This document shows positions 7,533 through 16,560 of a stretch of 39,807 nt of DNA, in pieces; within the stretch, counting starts at the first letter, position 1; each line of letters starts with the position of its first letter. This DNA is from Bacillota bacterium. Its GTDB lineage: Bacteria; Bacillota; Clostridia; Acetivibrionales; DSM-1351. The stretch is from contig JAEZIB010000048.1 of NCBI GenBank assembly GCA_023416275.1, positions 1 through 39,807 of the forward strand, in the 5' to 3' direction. The notes beneath the pieces were generated by a model, which saw nothing but the letters and a program-made list of their open reading frames with translations, ran no database searches and was not told where the DNA came from. The translations under genes and the position numbers were made by a program.

Positions 7533-8360
7533 ATGCCAAATGTGAAGATTAATAAAAAAAATGGTTTTATTGAGACAATAACAGCCAAATGGTGGTTTTT
7601 AGCACTTATCCCTATATTGTTTTTCTTTTGCCCTCCATACTTGCAAAGGAATGGATATCCTCTAAGTGATTTTTCAAAATGGTATTCAACAATTGGAGAA
7701 ATAAGCTCTAAAAACTTTACGGGATTTTTTGCTAAATATTCTATAATAATGAATTTAGTAGCCATAGCAGTTGTAATTCTAGCGTTTGTGCTAAAAAGTA
7801 AATTCACCCGTGTGTTTTCGATATATATAGCGATAATGATGACTTTTTATGGCATTTCACAAAACACATCATATACAGAACAAAATGGTCTCGGAATCAT
7901 TACATGTTCATATATTGTACTTCCAATACTATCAGGAATATGGATATGGGAAGCTTTTGTTCGCAAAAATGATTTTAGCAAGCCCAAAAAACTGAACATA
8001 TGGACAGTAGGTACTTTTTTAATTGCTCTATTTGCTTTTTGGAATCCTATAAATTCCAATACTCTAATGCCTGATTTCAATCCAGCTTATTTTCTGACAA
8101 ATGGAGGTAACAGCATGTTTTGTACAATGACACCGATGCTTATTGCTGTACTGTTTTTTATATACCCCAATATAAATACAGCTGCACTAAGGGTTACTGG
8201 AATAACGGGGGCGACAATCGGGTTTATACAAATTATGTTACACTTAGTGATAATGAGTAAAACCAACTGGTGGATTGGGATAATACATATTCCAGTGTTT
8301 TCACTTTCCATAGCTGCTATAATAGTTTCATTCAAGGCAAGTAAGCTTAGCAATACATGA
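7533..8360 (+). CDS. Polytopic membrane protein of unknown function (275 aa)
   Basis: About eight hydrophobic segments alternate with short loops: for example WWFLALIPILFFFCPP near residue 25, MNLVAIAVVILAFVL near 75, and later IGFIQIMLHLVIM and FSLSIAAIIVSF near the C-terminus. I do not recognise the family and see no catalytic motif. ATG 7533 is preferred because GAGGTG lies just upstream; an earlier in-frame start would overlap the broken surface-protein gene. It is monocistronic in appearance and converges on the AraC gene. No clear terminator is visible in the 240 bp after it. Confidence 0.65.
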   Translation: MPNVKINKKNGFIETITAKWWFLALIPILFFFCPPYLQRNGYPLSDFSKWYSTIGEISSKNFTGFFAKYSIIMNLVAIAVVILAFVLKSKFTRVFSIYIAIMMTFYGISQNTSYTEQNGLGIITCSYIVLPILSGIWIWEAFVRKNDFSKPKKLNIWTVGTFLIALFAFWNPINSNTLMPDFNPAYFLTNGGNSMFCTMTPMLIAVLFFIYPNINTAALRVTGITGATIGFIQIMLHLVIMSKTNWWIGIIHIPVFSLSIAAIIVSFKASKLSNT

Positions 8361-8601
8361 CCTTTCCGTTATCTTTTTAACTTTTCAGTCCATATTTCCA
8401 ACAAAGATAATACCTCTAAAAATTACATATTAATGAATTTACATCATCCAGTTTGCACAATGAATCTGTGAAATTACAAAATTTCACCACTTGTTATAAG
8501 TATTGATGATATGCAACATAATGTTATATTGTTTTATAAAAAAATAAAAATAAATTGTATCCTAACGTTGATAAATCACAGATTTATACTTAAAAAATAA
8601 A

Positions 8602-9504
8602 TTAAATTTTGTATTTTGCTTTTGGGAAACCGAATCTTTCACGGAAATTTGCTGGAGTCATATTTACATGTTTTTTAAAAAGCTTATGGAAGTAGGTTAT
8701 GTTGTTTATGCCACACATAATACTTACATCAGATATTTTTATATTCGTTGTAGTCAATAATCTTTTTGCGGTATTCATCCGGCTTTGAATAATATAATCA
8801 AATGGTGATAGTCCAATTATACTTTTAAATATCTTGCAATAGAAATTTTTACTAACTCCACACCTTTCGGAAAGGCCTAACAAGGTTAAATCCTCATGTA
8901 GGTTGTTATCTATGTACTTTTGAGAAGACTTTATTATTTCATAATTATTTTCAAAAGACCGTGTATTGATTCTTTTAATGGTGTTTTCGGGTGAAACAAG
9001 TAAGAGATTTAATATATTCATAAGGTGCGCTTTCAAAATCAACTGGCAATTCTGCTGATTTTTAATAAACTCATTGAATACGGATTGGAATAAGTACTCA
9101 ATCTCATAATTATAAGTTGTAAGTTTATAAGGTATGTCGTTGAAAAATCCAATATTGGAGAGCATTTCTTTTTCATCTGTAATCCAATAAGGGGAAGAGC
9201 TTGCGTAAATACCTTTGCTGGAGATATCATAAAAAGCATCAAACACAATGACAATAAAATAATAACCGGAATATCCTTCAACTATTGTGCCAGGCTCTCT
9301 TAAAAACACATCGCCTTTTGAGGCTTTAGTAGTTTCACCGTTGGTAATAATAGTTCCATTTCCTCCTGTAATTAGTTCAAGCTCATAGAATCTGACAACT
9401 CTCTTTTCGAAATGGGTTCCCACAGGATAGGGGACATTTTTCTCATTGATGCAAAAAACCTCAATAATATAGGGATTAAATATTGATTGTTTGTCATTAA
9501 TCAT
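8602..9504 (-). CDS. AraC family transcriptional regulator (300 aa)
   Basis: The N-terminal about 150 residues form a cupin-like sensor region (FYELELITGGNGTIITNGE, then KGDVFLREPGTIV). The C-terminal 100 residues hold the two AraC helix-turn-helices: LGLSERCGVSKNFYCKIFK, and ISDVSIMCGINNITYFHKLF, followed by the signature MTPANFRERF. This build is typical of regulators that answer to plant-polymer sugars. It is transcribed divergently from the GH5 cellulase gene across about 300 bp, so it may control that gene; this is inferred from position. A ribosome binding site AAGGAAG lies about 14 nt before the start, longer than usual. Confidence 0.9.
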   Translation of the reverse strand: MINDKQSIFNPYIIEVFCINEKNVPYPVGTHFEKRVVRFYELELITGGNGTIITNGETTKASKGDVFLREPGTIVEGYSGYYFIVIVFDAFYDISSKGIYASSSPYWITDEKEMLSNIGFFNDIPYKLTTYNYEIEYLFQSVFNEFIKNQQNCQLILKAHLMNILNLLLVSPENTIKRINTRSFENNYEIIKSSQKYIDNNLHEDLTLLGLSERCGVSKNFYCKIFKSIIGLSPFDYIIQSRMNTAKRLLTTTNIKISDVSIMCGINNITYFHKLFKKHVNMTPANFRERFGFPKAKYKI

Positions 9505-9620
9505 ACTACACCAAATCTTCCTTACTAGTGTTTTTTAACAGTACTAATTTTTAATCTTTTATGATGTTAATGCACTTTCCTGTTCTACGCCTCGAATGCT
9601 TATTAATTAAATTTTTCTAC

Positions 9621-9656
9621 AATCGAAAAATTTGATTTTAATCTAGACATTATAAT
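9621..9656 (+). repeat. Partial copy of the 188-bp repeat end
   Basis: This 36-bp stretch resembles the last 37 bp of the direct repeats that flank the glycosylase gene (12082-12118 and 13022-13058), sharing AATCGAAAAATTT and a TTATAAT end with several substitutions. It lies in the 303-bp gap between the AraC gene and the GH5 gene, where I see no gene. Confidence 0.4.
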
Positions 9657-9807
9657 GATATCACATAGAGGTACTTCTATGGTAAAAAAGTTTTTAATGA
9701 TTGAGTAATATATTACAATTGAGTGCTATGTGACAATTGCAAAAAAAGATGTAAGTTTATATAATTAAATTAGATAATATGTAAAATTTACACAGGGGGG
9801 AATTTTA

Positions 9808-11562
9808 ATGAAAAAGGTTTTAGCAATTATTTTATCGCTCAGCATTATTATGAGCTTATTACCTATGACTGTCTTAGGCGCTACCAGTCCTCAGGATATG
9901 GTAAAAAAGATGGGAATAGGAATGAACCTTGGGAATACATTTGACGCACCAACAGAAGGTTCTTGGTCGAAGGCAGCTCAGGAGTACTATTTTGATGATT
10001 ATAAACAGGCTGGTTTCAAGCATATTAGAATTCCAATTCGTTGGGATCAGCATACACTTGCAAACAGTCCTTATACTGTTGACAAAAGCTTCTTAGACAG
10101 AATTGAAACTGTAATAGATTGGTCACTTTCCCGTGGATTTGTGACAGTAATTAATTCACACCATGATACTTGGCTTATGGATAACTATAGTCAGAATATC
10201 GCAAGGTTTGAAAAAATATGGGAACAAATTGCAGAACGCTTTAAAGGTAAGTCGGAAAATCTGGTTTTTGAAATATTAAATGAGCCACATGGTAATATAA
10301 CAGATAGCCAGATAAACGATATGAACAGAAGGATTTTAAGTATAATAAGAAAGACTAATCCTACCAGAAATGTAATTCTTGGATCAGGTTTCTGGAATAG
10401 CTATAATACATTAAGTTTGTTGGAAATTCCAAACGACCCAAATCTTATTGCAACTTTTCACTACTATGATCCATACACTTTTACTCACCAGTGGCAGGGT
10501 ACATGGGGAACCAAAAATGATATGGACGCCATAAATATGGTTTTTAATCAGGTTAAAAAATGGTCAGACAAAAATAACATACCAGTGTATCTTGGAGAAT
10601 ATGGTGTAATGGGGCATTCCGATAGAAATTCTGCTATAAAATGGTGGGATTTTGTAAGCGATCAGGCTACATCACATGGATTTGCTTCTGGAGCCTGGGA
10701 TAATGGAGTGTTTGGTTCTGTTGACAATGACATGGCATTTTATAATAGAGATACCAGAAAGTTTGACCAGCAAATCTTAAATGCAATATTAACTACTGGG
10801 ACAACCTATGATTGGACTCCTCCAACTCAAACAGATCCAGATCCTCCTCATATACCTGCAACACCAGCTTACGGGGAAGAGCTTATTGAAGATTTCGAAG
10901 GTACTATGCAGTGGGCGGCATATTCAGGTGTTGATGCTACTGCGTCCTGTAAGATTTCTAGTGGCAAAACCAATAAAGGTTTGGAAATAACATATGCAGG
11001 TTCATCAAATGGATACTGGGGTGTTGTAGACAATAAACATAGAAATCAAGATTGGGAGAAATGGCAAAAAATATCCTTTGATATAAAATCCTCAAATACA
11101 AATGAAGTTAGACTACTTATAGCTGAACAAAGTAAGATTGAAGGAGAAGACGGAGAACACTGGACTTATGTAATAAAACCTAGTACCTCTTGGACTACAA
11201 TTGAAATTCCATTTTCAGCTTTTACAAGAAGAATGGATTATCAGCCACCAGCACAGGATAGCAGTGAAACTTTTGACGTATACAAAGTAGGTTCTTTACA
11301 TTTTATGTATGGTAATGGTAATTCTGGAACTTTAAATATTGATAATATTAAGTTGGTTGGCTTACCTGAAGGCCCACAAGAAGGAAAAATCGGAGATGTT
11401 AATGCAGATGGAAATATTGATGCGTTGGATTTTGCGTTGTTAAAAAAATACTTGCTAGACTCATCTAATAGCATAAATAAAAAGAATGCAGACATTAATT
11501 TGGATGGCGATATCAATGCTATTGACTTTGCAAAGTTGAAAATGATTTTACTTGGAAGCTAA
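9808..11562 (+). CDS. Cellulosomal GH5 endoglucanase with CBM11 and dockerin (584 aa)
   Basis: This secreted beta-1,4-glucan hydrolase is destined for the cellulosome. A signal peptide covers residues 1-25. The GH5 catalytic domain spans about 28-335, with the acid/base Glu in EILNEP (E159), the nucleophile Glu in YLGEYG (E264), and IRIPIRW and INSHHD before them. After a Pro/Thr linker (336-352) comes a family 11 carbohydrate-binding module (about 355-518), recognisable from EDFEG, GYWGVV, KISFDIKS and TIEIPFSAF...RRMDYQPP; CBM11 binds beta-1,4 and mixed-linkage glucans. The type I dockerin (about 528-584) has two calcium-loop repeats, GDVNADGNIDALDFALLKK and DINLDGDINAIDFAKLK. The Ala-Leu/Ala-Ile pairs are typical of the C. 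cellulolyticum group. A GGGGGG site precedes the ATG. It appears monocistronic, ending in a strong terminator. Confidence 0.95.
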   Translation: MKKVLAIILSLSIIMSLLPMTVLGATSPQDMVKKMGIGMNLGNTFDAPTEGSWSKAAQEYYFDDYKQAGFKHIRIPIRWDQHTLANSPYTVDKSFLDRIETVIDWSLSRGFVTVINSHHDTWLMDNYSQNIARFEKIWEQIAERFKGKSENLVFEILNEPHGNITDSQINDMNRRILSIIRKTNPTRNVILGSGFWNSYNTLSLLEIPNDPNLIATFHYYDPYTFTHQWQGTWGTKNDMDAINMVFNQVKKWSDKNNIPVYLGEYGVMGHSDRNSAIKWWDFVSDQATSHGFASGAWDNGVFGSVDNDMAFYNRDTRKFDQQILNAILTTGTTYDWTPPTQTDPDPPHIPATPAYGEELIEDFEGTMQWAAYSGVDATASCKISSGKTNKGLEITYAGSSNGYWGVVDNKHRNQDWEKWQKISFDIKSSNTNEVRLLIAEQSKIEGEDGEHWTYVIKPSTSWTTIEIPFSAFTRRMDYQPPAQDSSETFDVYKVGSLHFMYGNGNSGTLNIDNIKLVGLPEGPQEGKIGDVNADGNIDALDFALLKKYLLDSSNSINKKNADINLDGDINAIDFAKLKMILLGS

Positions 11563-11640
11563 TTGCAGAAGCATATTTTAAAATTTTTTTGTAAGATACT
11601 CGAGGGCACTGGAAAAGTTTCTTAGGGGCAACATTTGGGA

Positions 11641-11675
11641 AAGTCGTAGGTATAACAAATAACCTACGACTTTTT
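11641..11675 (+). terminator. Terminator of the GH5 gene
   Basis: The stem AAGTCGTAGGT / ACCTACGACTT with a 10-nt loop runs into TTTTT, about 80 bp after the stop codon. Confidence 0.9.
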
Positions 11676-11930
11676 CTGTGCAAAAAATGTTAAAAGTTAG
11701 TATAGTATTATTCAGTGATGTGAACCCCGTTTTTATAAAATTTAGTTCGCAATAGTCTCTTTTTATTTGCACTCTACTTTGCAGGGTACATTTTTTTTAT
11801 AAATGTTTTAAAATTGTTCGGATAACTTGTTCTTATAAATAAAAACTATATATGAGTATTAGAACAAAATTTAATAAATATGCCTTTGGTTTTGATATAA
11901 AGAGGCAAGAAAATGTTCCTCACTTCTATA

Positions 11931-12118
11931 AGTGGCGTGTACCGCTTTTATTTTCTGGCGGTGAGAATATCTCCCGCCTCGCTTACACGCCGATGAATGT
12001 AATAGCTCGAAAATAAAGTATGTACGAACAAGGTGCATTTTCGATCCACAAAAACCACAAGTGGTTTTTGGCGGTGTATAAAATCGAAAAATTTAATTTT
12101 GAAGCTAAGCGTTATAAT
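11931..12118 (+). repeat. 188-bp direct repeat, copy 1 (upstream of the glycosylase gene)
   Basis: This copy matches 12870-13058 over its full length with scattered substitutions. It contains an inverted repeat GCTCGAAAAT...ATTTTCGATC (one mismatch), a perfect hairpin AAAAACCAC-AA-GTGGTTTTT, and a GGCGG/CCGCC-rich start. No convincing ORF is present. The rest of the gap 11676-11930 is AT-rich and shows nothing I can name. Confidence 0.85.
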
Positions 12119-12241
12119 CCTTAAAGCAAGGGTATTATATTTGTGATGTTGAAATTCATAACTAGAGGGTGTCGCAAAGGGAAACATAACAATACACTCT
12201 TTGATACTAGTTTATTTCAGAGAGAGGAGACTCAGCTGTAA

Positions 12242-12862
12242 TTGAACTCACAAAACATATTAAACAGAGAATTCTATAATAGAGATGCGTTAATAGTCGC
12301 AAAAGAACTCTTGGGTAAGGTGCTAGTGCATGAATTATATGGGCAAAAGATTTCTGCAAAAATCGTTGAAACAGAAGCCTATATGGGTATCGATGATAAA
12401 GCGGCTCATTCATATGGTGGAAGAAGAACACAGAGGGTAAAAGTTATGTATGGAGGCCCAGGTTTTTCTTATATATTTTTTATTTACGGAATACACTACT
12501 GCTTTAATATAGTAACAAGAGAAGAGGGAAATCCTCAAGCTGTTTTAATAAGAGCGGTTGAACCGATAAAAGGACTAGATATAATAGCGGAAAACAGATT
12601 TGGAAAGATTTATTCACAATTAAGCAAAAGTAAGATAAAGAATTTAACTAATGGACCAGGAAAATTATGCAAAGCATTAGCAATTGATAGAAATTTAAAC
12701 GGAGAGGATTTATGCGGAAAGAAACTGTATGTGGAAGAAGGAGAAAGTGACAAATTTAGTATAGTGTCTGCTAAAAGGGTAGGTATTGATTATGCAGAAG
12801 AGGCTAAAGATTATCCGTGGAGATTTTATATAGAAGATAACATATATGTGTCGGTAAAATAG
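12242..12862 (+). CDS. mpg: DNA-3-methyladenine glycosylase, AAG/MPG family (206 aa)
   Basis: This base-excision-repair enzyme releases alkylated purines and hypoxanthine from DNA in the cytoplasm. Family marks are RDALIVAKELLGKVLVHE at the N-terminus, the IVETEAYMG motif (41-49) with the catalytic Glu, AAHSYGGRRTQR (54-65), the tyrosine-rich MYGGPGFSYIFFIYGIHYC (69-87), and QAVLIRAVEP; LTNGPGKLCKAL is also typical. The length is normal for the bacterial family. The start is TTG, with GAGAGGAGA ending 11 nt upstream, a slightly long spacing. The gene sits alone between two 188-bp direct repeats, so it could be lost by recombination between them. An imperfect hairpin (AGGGTGT/ACACTCT) lies in its leader at about 12160-12205. 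Confidence 0.93.
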   Translation: MNSQNILNREFYNRDALIVAKELLGKVLVHELYGQKISAKIVETEAYMGIDDKAAHSYGGRRTQRVKVMYGGPGFSYIFFIYGIHYCFNIVTREEGNPQAVLIRAVEPIKGLDIIAENRFGKIYSQLSKSKIKNLTNGPGKLCKALAIDRNLNGEDLCGKKLYVEEGESDKFSIVSAKRVGIDYAEEAKDYPWRFYIEDNIYVSVK

Positions 12863-12869
12863 ATTGCTT

Positions 12870-13058
12870 AGTGGCGGGTACCGCTTTGATTTTCAGGCGT
12901 TGAGAATATCTCCCGCCTCGCTTACACGCCGCTGAATGTAATAGCTCGAAAATAAAGTAATGTACAAACAAAGTGCATTTTCGAGCCACAAAAACCACAA
13001 GTGGTTTTTGACGGTGTATAAAATCGAAAAATTTCATTTTGAATCTTATAGTTATAAT
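12870..13058 (+). repeat. 188-bp direct repeat, copy 2 (downstream of the glycosylase gene)
   Basis: This copy pairs with 11931-12118 in the same orientation. Here the inverted repeat GCTCGAAAAT...ATTTTCGAGC is perfect, and the AAAAACCAC-AA-GTGGTTTTT hairpin is conserved. It starts eight bases after the glycosylase stop codon. Confidence 0.85.
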
Positions 13059-13167
13059 TACCTATTTCATAAATTGAAAAATTTCATACATACTGGTATC
13101 ATCATATTAGGTGATAGATATAGCCTTAGTTTTTACAATAGATAAATATAAAGGATAGAACCAGTAT

Positions 13168-15822
13168 ATGGGAAAAATAGTCGTTGGAATATTAGCACAT
13201 GTAGATGCAGGTAAAACAACATTATCAGAGAGTTTGCTTTATTTAAGCGGTAAAATAGGAAAATTGGGCAGGGTGGACAACAAGGATGCTTATTTAGATA
13301 CCTTTGAACTGGAAAAGGCAAGAGGAATCACTATTTTCTCCAAGCAGGCTCTTTTTGAAATAGGGAAGACACAGATTACCTTAATGGATACTCCTGGACA
13401 TGTAGACTTTTCAGCTGAAATGGAAAGAACACTTCAGGTACTTGATTATGCTATTTTAGTAATAAGCGGTGCGGACGGAGTACAGGGGCATACGAAAACA
13501 TTATGGCGTCTGCTAGATATGTATCAGATTCCTGTTTTTATATTTGTAAATAAAATGGACCAAAGCGGGACTGATAAGGGTAAGTTAATAAAAGAAATAA
13601 AAAGGCAGCTTGATGAAGGATGTATTGAATTTGAACAAGCTAAGGCTGAAGAGTTTTATGATCAATTGGCAATGTGTGATGAAACCCTTATGGAGGCCTA
13701 TTTGAAAGTAGGGTTTTTAGAAACAGAGTTAATTAGAAAAGCTATCAAGAAGCGAAAAGTATATCCGTGCTTTTTTGGCTCGGCTTTAAAATTACAAGGC
13801 ATAGAAGAATTTATGCAGGGTATAGAATTGTATACCATGATACCCAACTATTCTCATAATTTTGGTGCTAAGATATTTAAGATAACAAGAGATAATCAAG
13901 GCAATCGTCTAACATTCATGAAGATTACTGGTGGAAAGCTAAAGGTAAAGGATGTCTTGACGAATGGGACATGGGAAGAAAAAGTAAATCAAATTCGTAT
14001 CTATTCAGGACAGAAATTCCAGGCAGTCAGTGAGATTGGGGCAGGCTCTATATGTGCTGTAACAGGACTCAGTAAAACTATGCCGGGAGAAGGCTTAGGG
14101 TTAGAGGAGGCATCATCTGAACCAGAATTGGAACCTGTTTTGTATTATCGTATTATACTTCCGGAAGGCTGCGACCCAAGAGTGATGATTCCTAAACTGC
14201 GTCAGATTGAAGAAGAGGAGCCAGAGCTCCATATTGTATGGGATGAGCAGTTACAGGAGATTCAAGTTAAGATAATGGGAGAAGTTCAGATTGAAATTCT
14301 CCAAAGTCTGATACAAAGCCGCTTTGGGGTTTTGGTGACCTTTGATCAAGGAAGGGTTGTTTATAAAGAGACAATAGTAGATACAGTTGAGGGAGTAGGG
14401 CATTTTGAACCTTTGAGGCATTATGCAGAGGTTCACCTGTTGTTAGAGCCGGGCGAGCCAGGAAGTGGTCTGATTTTTGAGGTAGATTGCAGCGAGGATT
14501 TGTTAGGTAAAAACTGGCAAAGGCTTATTTTAACTCATCTGAGAGAAAAAACTCATAAAGGGGTTTTAACAGGTTCAGCCATTACAGATATGAAAATTAC
14601 TTTAGTTTCGGGAAGAGCACATAATAAGCATACCGAAGGAGGTGACTTCAGAGAGGCCACCTATCGTGCAGTTCGTCAGGGTCTAATGGAGGCAGAGTCT
14701 AAGTTGCTAGAGCCTTATTATTCCTTTCAGTTGGAATTACCTGAGAAAATGGTTGGAAGAGCTATGGCAGATATTGAGAAGATGCACGGAACGTGTGAAA
14801 TAACACAGTCAGATGGAAATATGGCTGTTCTTATGGGAAGTGCTCCTGTTACTACCATGAAGAATTACCAGATGGAGGTAGTTGCCTATACCAAGGGCCT
14901 AGGTAGGCTGTTTTGTAGCTTTAAAGGATATGAACAATGTCATAATGAGGCAGAAGTCATTGAACGTATCGGATATGATTCGGAAAGAGATATAAGTAAT
15001 CCCAGCAGTTCTGTATTTTGTTCGAATGGTGCAGGCTTTTTGGTGGATTGGGATAAAGTTAAGGATTATATGCATGTGGAAAGCTATTTTAGTGAAAAAG
15101 ATGATTTTACGGGAGAAACAACCCCAAACCTAGCTTCATACGTAGAAGAACAGTGGATTAGTCCAGATGAGATTGGACAAATTTTTAATAAAACCTTTTA
15201 TGCAAACCAAGGAAAGAAGTCTACCTGGAAAAGACGCAAAATATCTAGTAAAAGTTATGAGGAACCTACTAGGGTTACTTATGTTGCCAGGCAAAAAGAA
15301 GTCGAAGAAGAGTATCTTCTTGTGGATGGATATAATATTATCTTTGCATGGGATGAACTAAAAGAACTTGCAGATAAAAATATGGACGGTGCCAGAATTA
15401 GGTTGCTTGATATTCTAAGTAATTATCAAGGGATTCGGAAATGTGAGATTATAGTTGTGTTTGATGCTTATCGTGTTCAGGGGCATCGAGAAGAAGTAAT
15501 CGATTATCATAATATCCATATGGTATACACCAAGGAGGCGCAAACAGCCGACCAGTATATAGAAAAATTTGCCTATGACAATAAGAAAAAATATAGAATA
15601 ACAGTTGCAACGTCTGACGGATTACAGCAAATTATTATTAGGGGAGCAGGAGGGTCTTTACTGTCTGCCAGAGAGTTAAAGGCTGATATAGATATGGCTA
15701 ATGTAAAAATTATGCATAAACATCAGGAGATGCAGGAAGGAAGCCGCAATTATCTAAGTAATGCCTTGTCTCAAGAAGCAAAACAGCAGATGAAGAAACT
15801 GATTAAAGAAGAAAGTGATTAG
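13168..15822 (+). CDS. TetM/EF-G-like translational GTPase fused to a YacP/Rae1-like NYN ribonuclease domain (884 aa)
   Basis: Residues 1-640 have the full EF-G/ribosomal-protection layout: G1 AHVDAGKTT (10-18), switch I RGITIF (52-57), G3 DTPGH (74-78), G4 NKMD (128-131), the GSAL region, a beta-barrel domain II, and a domain IV with GRAHNKHTEGGDFREATYRA, then KLLEPYYSFQLELP and the KGYE end of domain V. TetM-type proteins end there at about 640 residues; this one continues. After a linker, residues about 713-860 match the NYN/YacP family: LLVDGYNIIFAW (D720), IIVVFDAYR, TADQYIEKFA, ATSDGLQQ and SARELKADI, all with the acidic residues in place. Rae1/YacP is known to cut mRNA at the ribosomal A site, so this could be a ribosome-targeted GTPase carrying its own A-site nuclease. 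Tetracycline protection is possible but unproven. The start has AAAGGA 12 nt upstream. It appears monocistronic. Confidence 0.88.
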   Translation: MGKIVVGILAHVDAGKTTLSESLLYLSGKIGKLGRVDNKDAYLDTFELEKARGITIFSKQALFEIGKTQITLMDTPGHVDFSAEMERTLQVLDYAILVISGADGVQGHTKTLWRLLDMYQIPVFIFVNKMDQSGTDKGKLIKEIKRQLDEGCIEFEQAKAEEFYDQLAMCDETLMEAYLKVGFLETELIRKAIKKRKVYPCFFGSALKLQGIEEFMQGIELYTMIPNYSHNFGAKIFKITRDNQGNRLTFMKITGGKLKVKDVLTNGTWEEKVNQIRIYSGQKFQAVSEIGAGSICAVTGLSKTMPGEGLGLEEASSEPELEPVLYYRIILPEGCDPRVMIPKLRQIEEEEPELHIVWDEQLQEIQVKIMGEVQIEILQSLIQSRFGVLVTFDQGRVVYKETIVDTVEGVGHFEPLRHYAEVHLLLEPGEPGSGLIFEVDCSEDLLGKNWQRLILTHLREKTHKGVLTGSAITDMKITLVSGRAHNKHTEGGDFREATYRAVRQGLMEAESKLLEPYYSFQLELPEKMVGRAMADIEKMHGTCEITQSDGNMAVLMGSAPVTTMKNYQMEVVAYTKGLGRLFCSFKGYEQCHNEAEVIERIGYDSERDISNPSSSVFCSNGAGFLVDWDKVKDYMHVESYFSEKDDFTGETTPNLASYVEEQWISPDEIGQIFNKTFYANQGKKSTWKRRKISSKSYEEPTRVTYVARQKEVEEEYLLVDGYNIIFAWDELKELADKNMDGARIRLLDILSNYQGIRKCEIIVVFDAYRVQGHREEVIDYHNIHMVYTKEAQTADQYIEKFAYDNKKKYRITVATSDGLQQIIIRGAGGSLLSARELKADIDMANVKIMHKHQEMQEGSRNYLSNALSQEAKQQMKKLIKEESD

Positions 15823-16560
15823 TAAGCAATACTATGATTTAGGATTCTTTTTTGATTACTGAGAATTTTGTACTTAAGAGTTATTGGAGTTTTTCTATTA
15901 AGGCTTTTAACCAGAGAAGATGATTTCTTTATTTAACAGGAGTCATCTTTTTTGTTTAACTATTAGAAAAATTTGAAATTAAAAAAATGAGACTCCTTTA
16001 AATATGACCTCTCACGCCCCTCACTAAAACTATCCCACATATCTCAATTTATTTAAACCAACACAAAAACATATACGCTTCGCATTACTATAATATGGAT
16101 GAATTATTATTTGTTTGGAAGGTTTGTAATAGGACTGTTTAAATATTTCACTCAGTATTACAAACAACAGATAATGCATTATCCACGATATAAGCTGATT
16201 ATAGAGTAGGAGGTACTATATGAATTTGTGATGAGTTACATACCCGATATAACTACCAAAACATATCTTAAGATAATACCATGTACTTTTAAATATAGCA
16301 AAGTGTTTAGAGACTGACATTACAGTGCAAGCAGATACAGCAGCCTGTAATTTATAAACCTGGGATTAATCACTGATTCCCTTATGACAAAGTAAAAACG
16401 TTATTTAGTTTTAATTGCACTATAAGGGATAAGTGTTTATATAAAGTTTAGCTATATATTTTTAAATGGAAGCACAAAGCATTAAGTTAAAAAAGTAAGG
16501 TTTATAAATAGAAGTACATCAATAAACCTTACAAAAATAATAATCCAAGGGGGGGTTATA
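15823..16560. other. Intergenic region, 738 bp
   Basis: Apart from the terminator near 15917, this AT-rich stretch shows no ORF with a ribosome binding site. It must hold the promoter of the M6 protease gene. I recognise no riboswitch class or repeat in it. Confidence 0.5.
15917..15954 (+). terminator. Terminator of the GTPase-NYN gene
   Basis: The stem AAGATGA / TCATCTT, with a loop of about 19 nt, is followed by TTTTTG. The loop is long, so it is probably a moderate terminator. Confidence 0.7.

Noticed and set aside
12160..12205. Riboswitch or T-box before the glycosylase gene
   Set aside because: Only one imperfect hairpin is visible; none of the conserved motifs of known leader RNAs are present.
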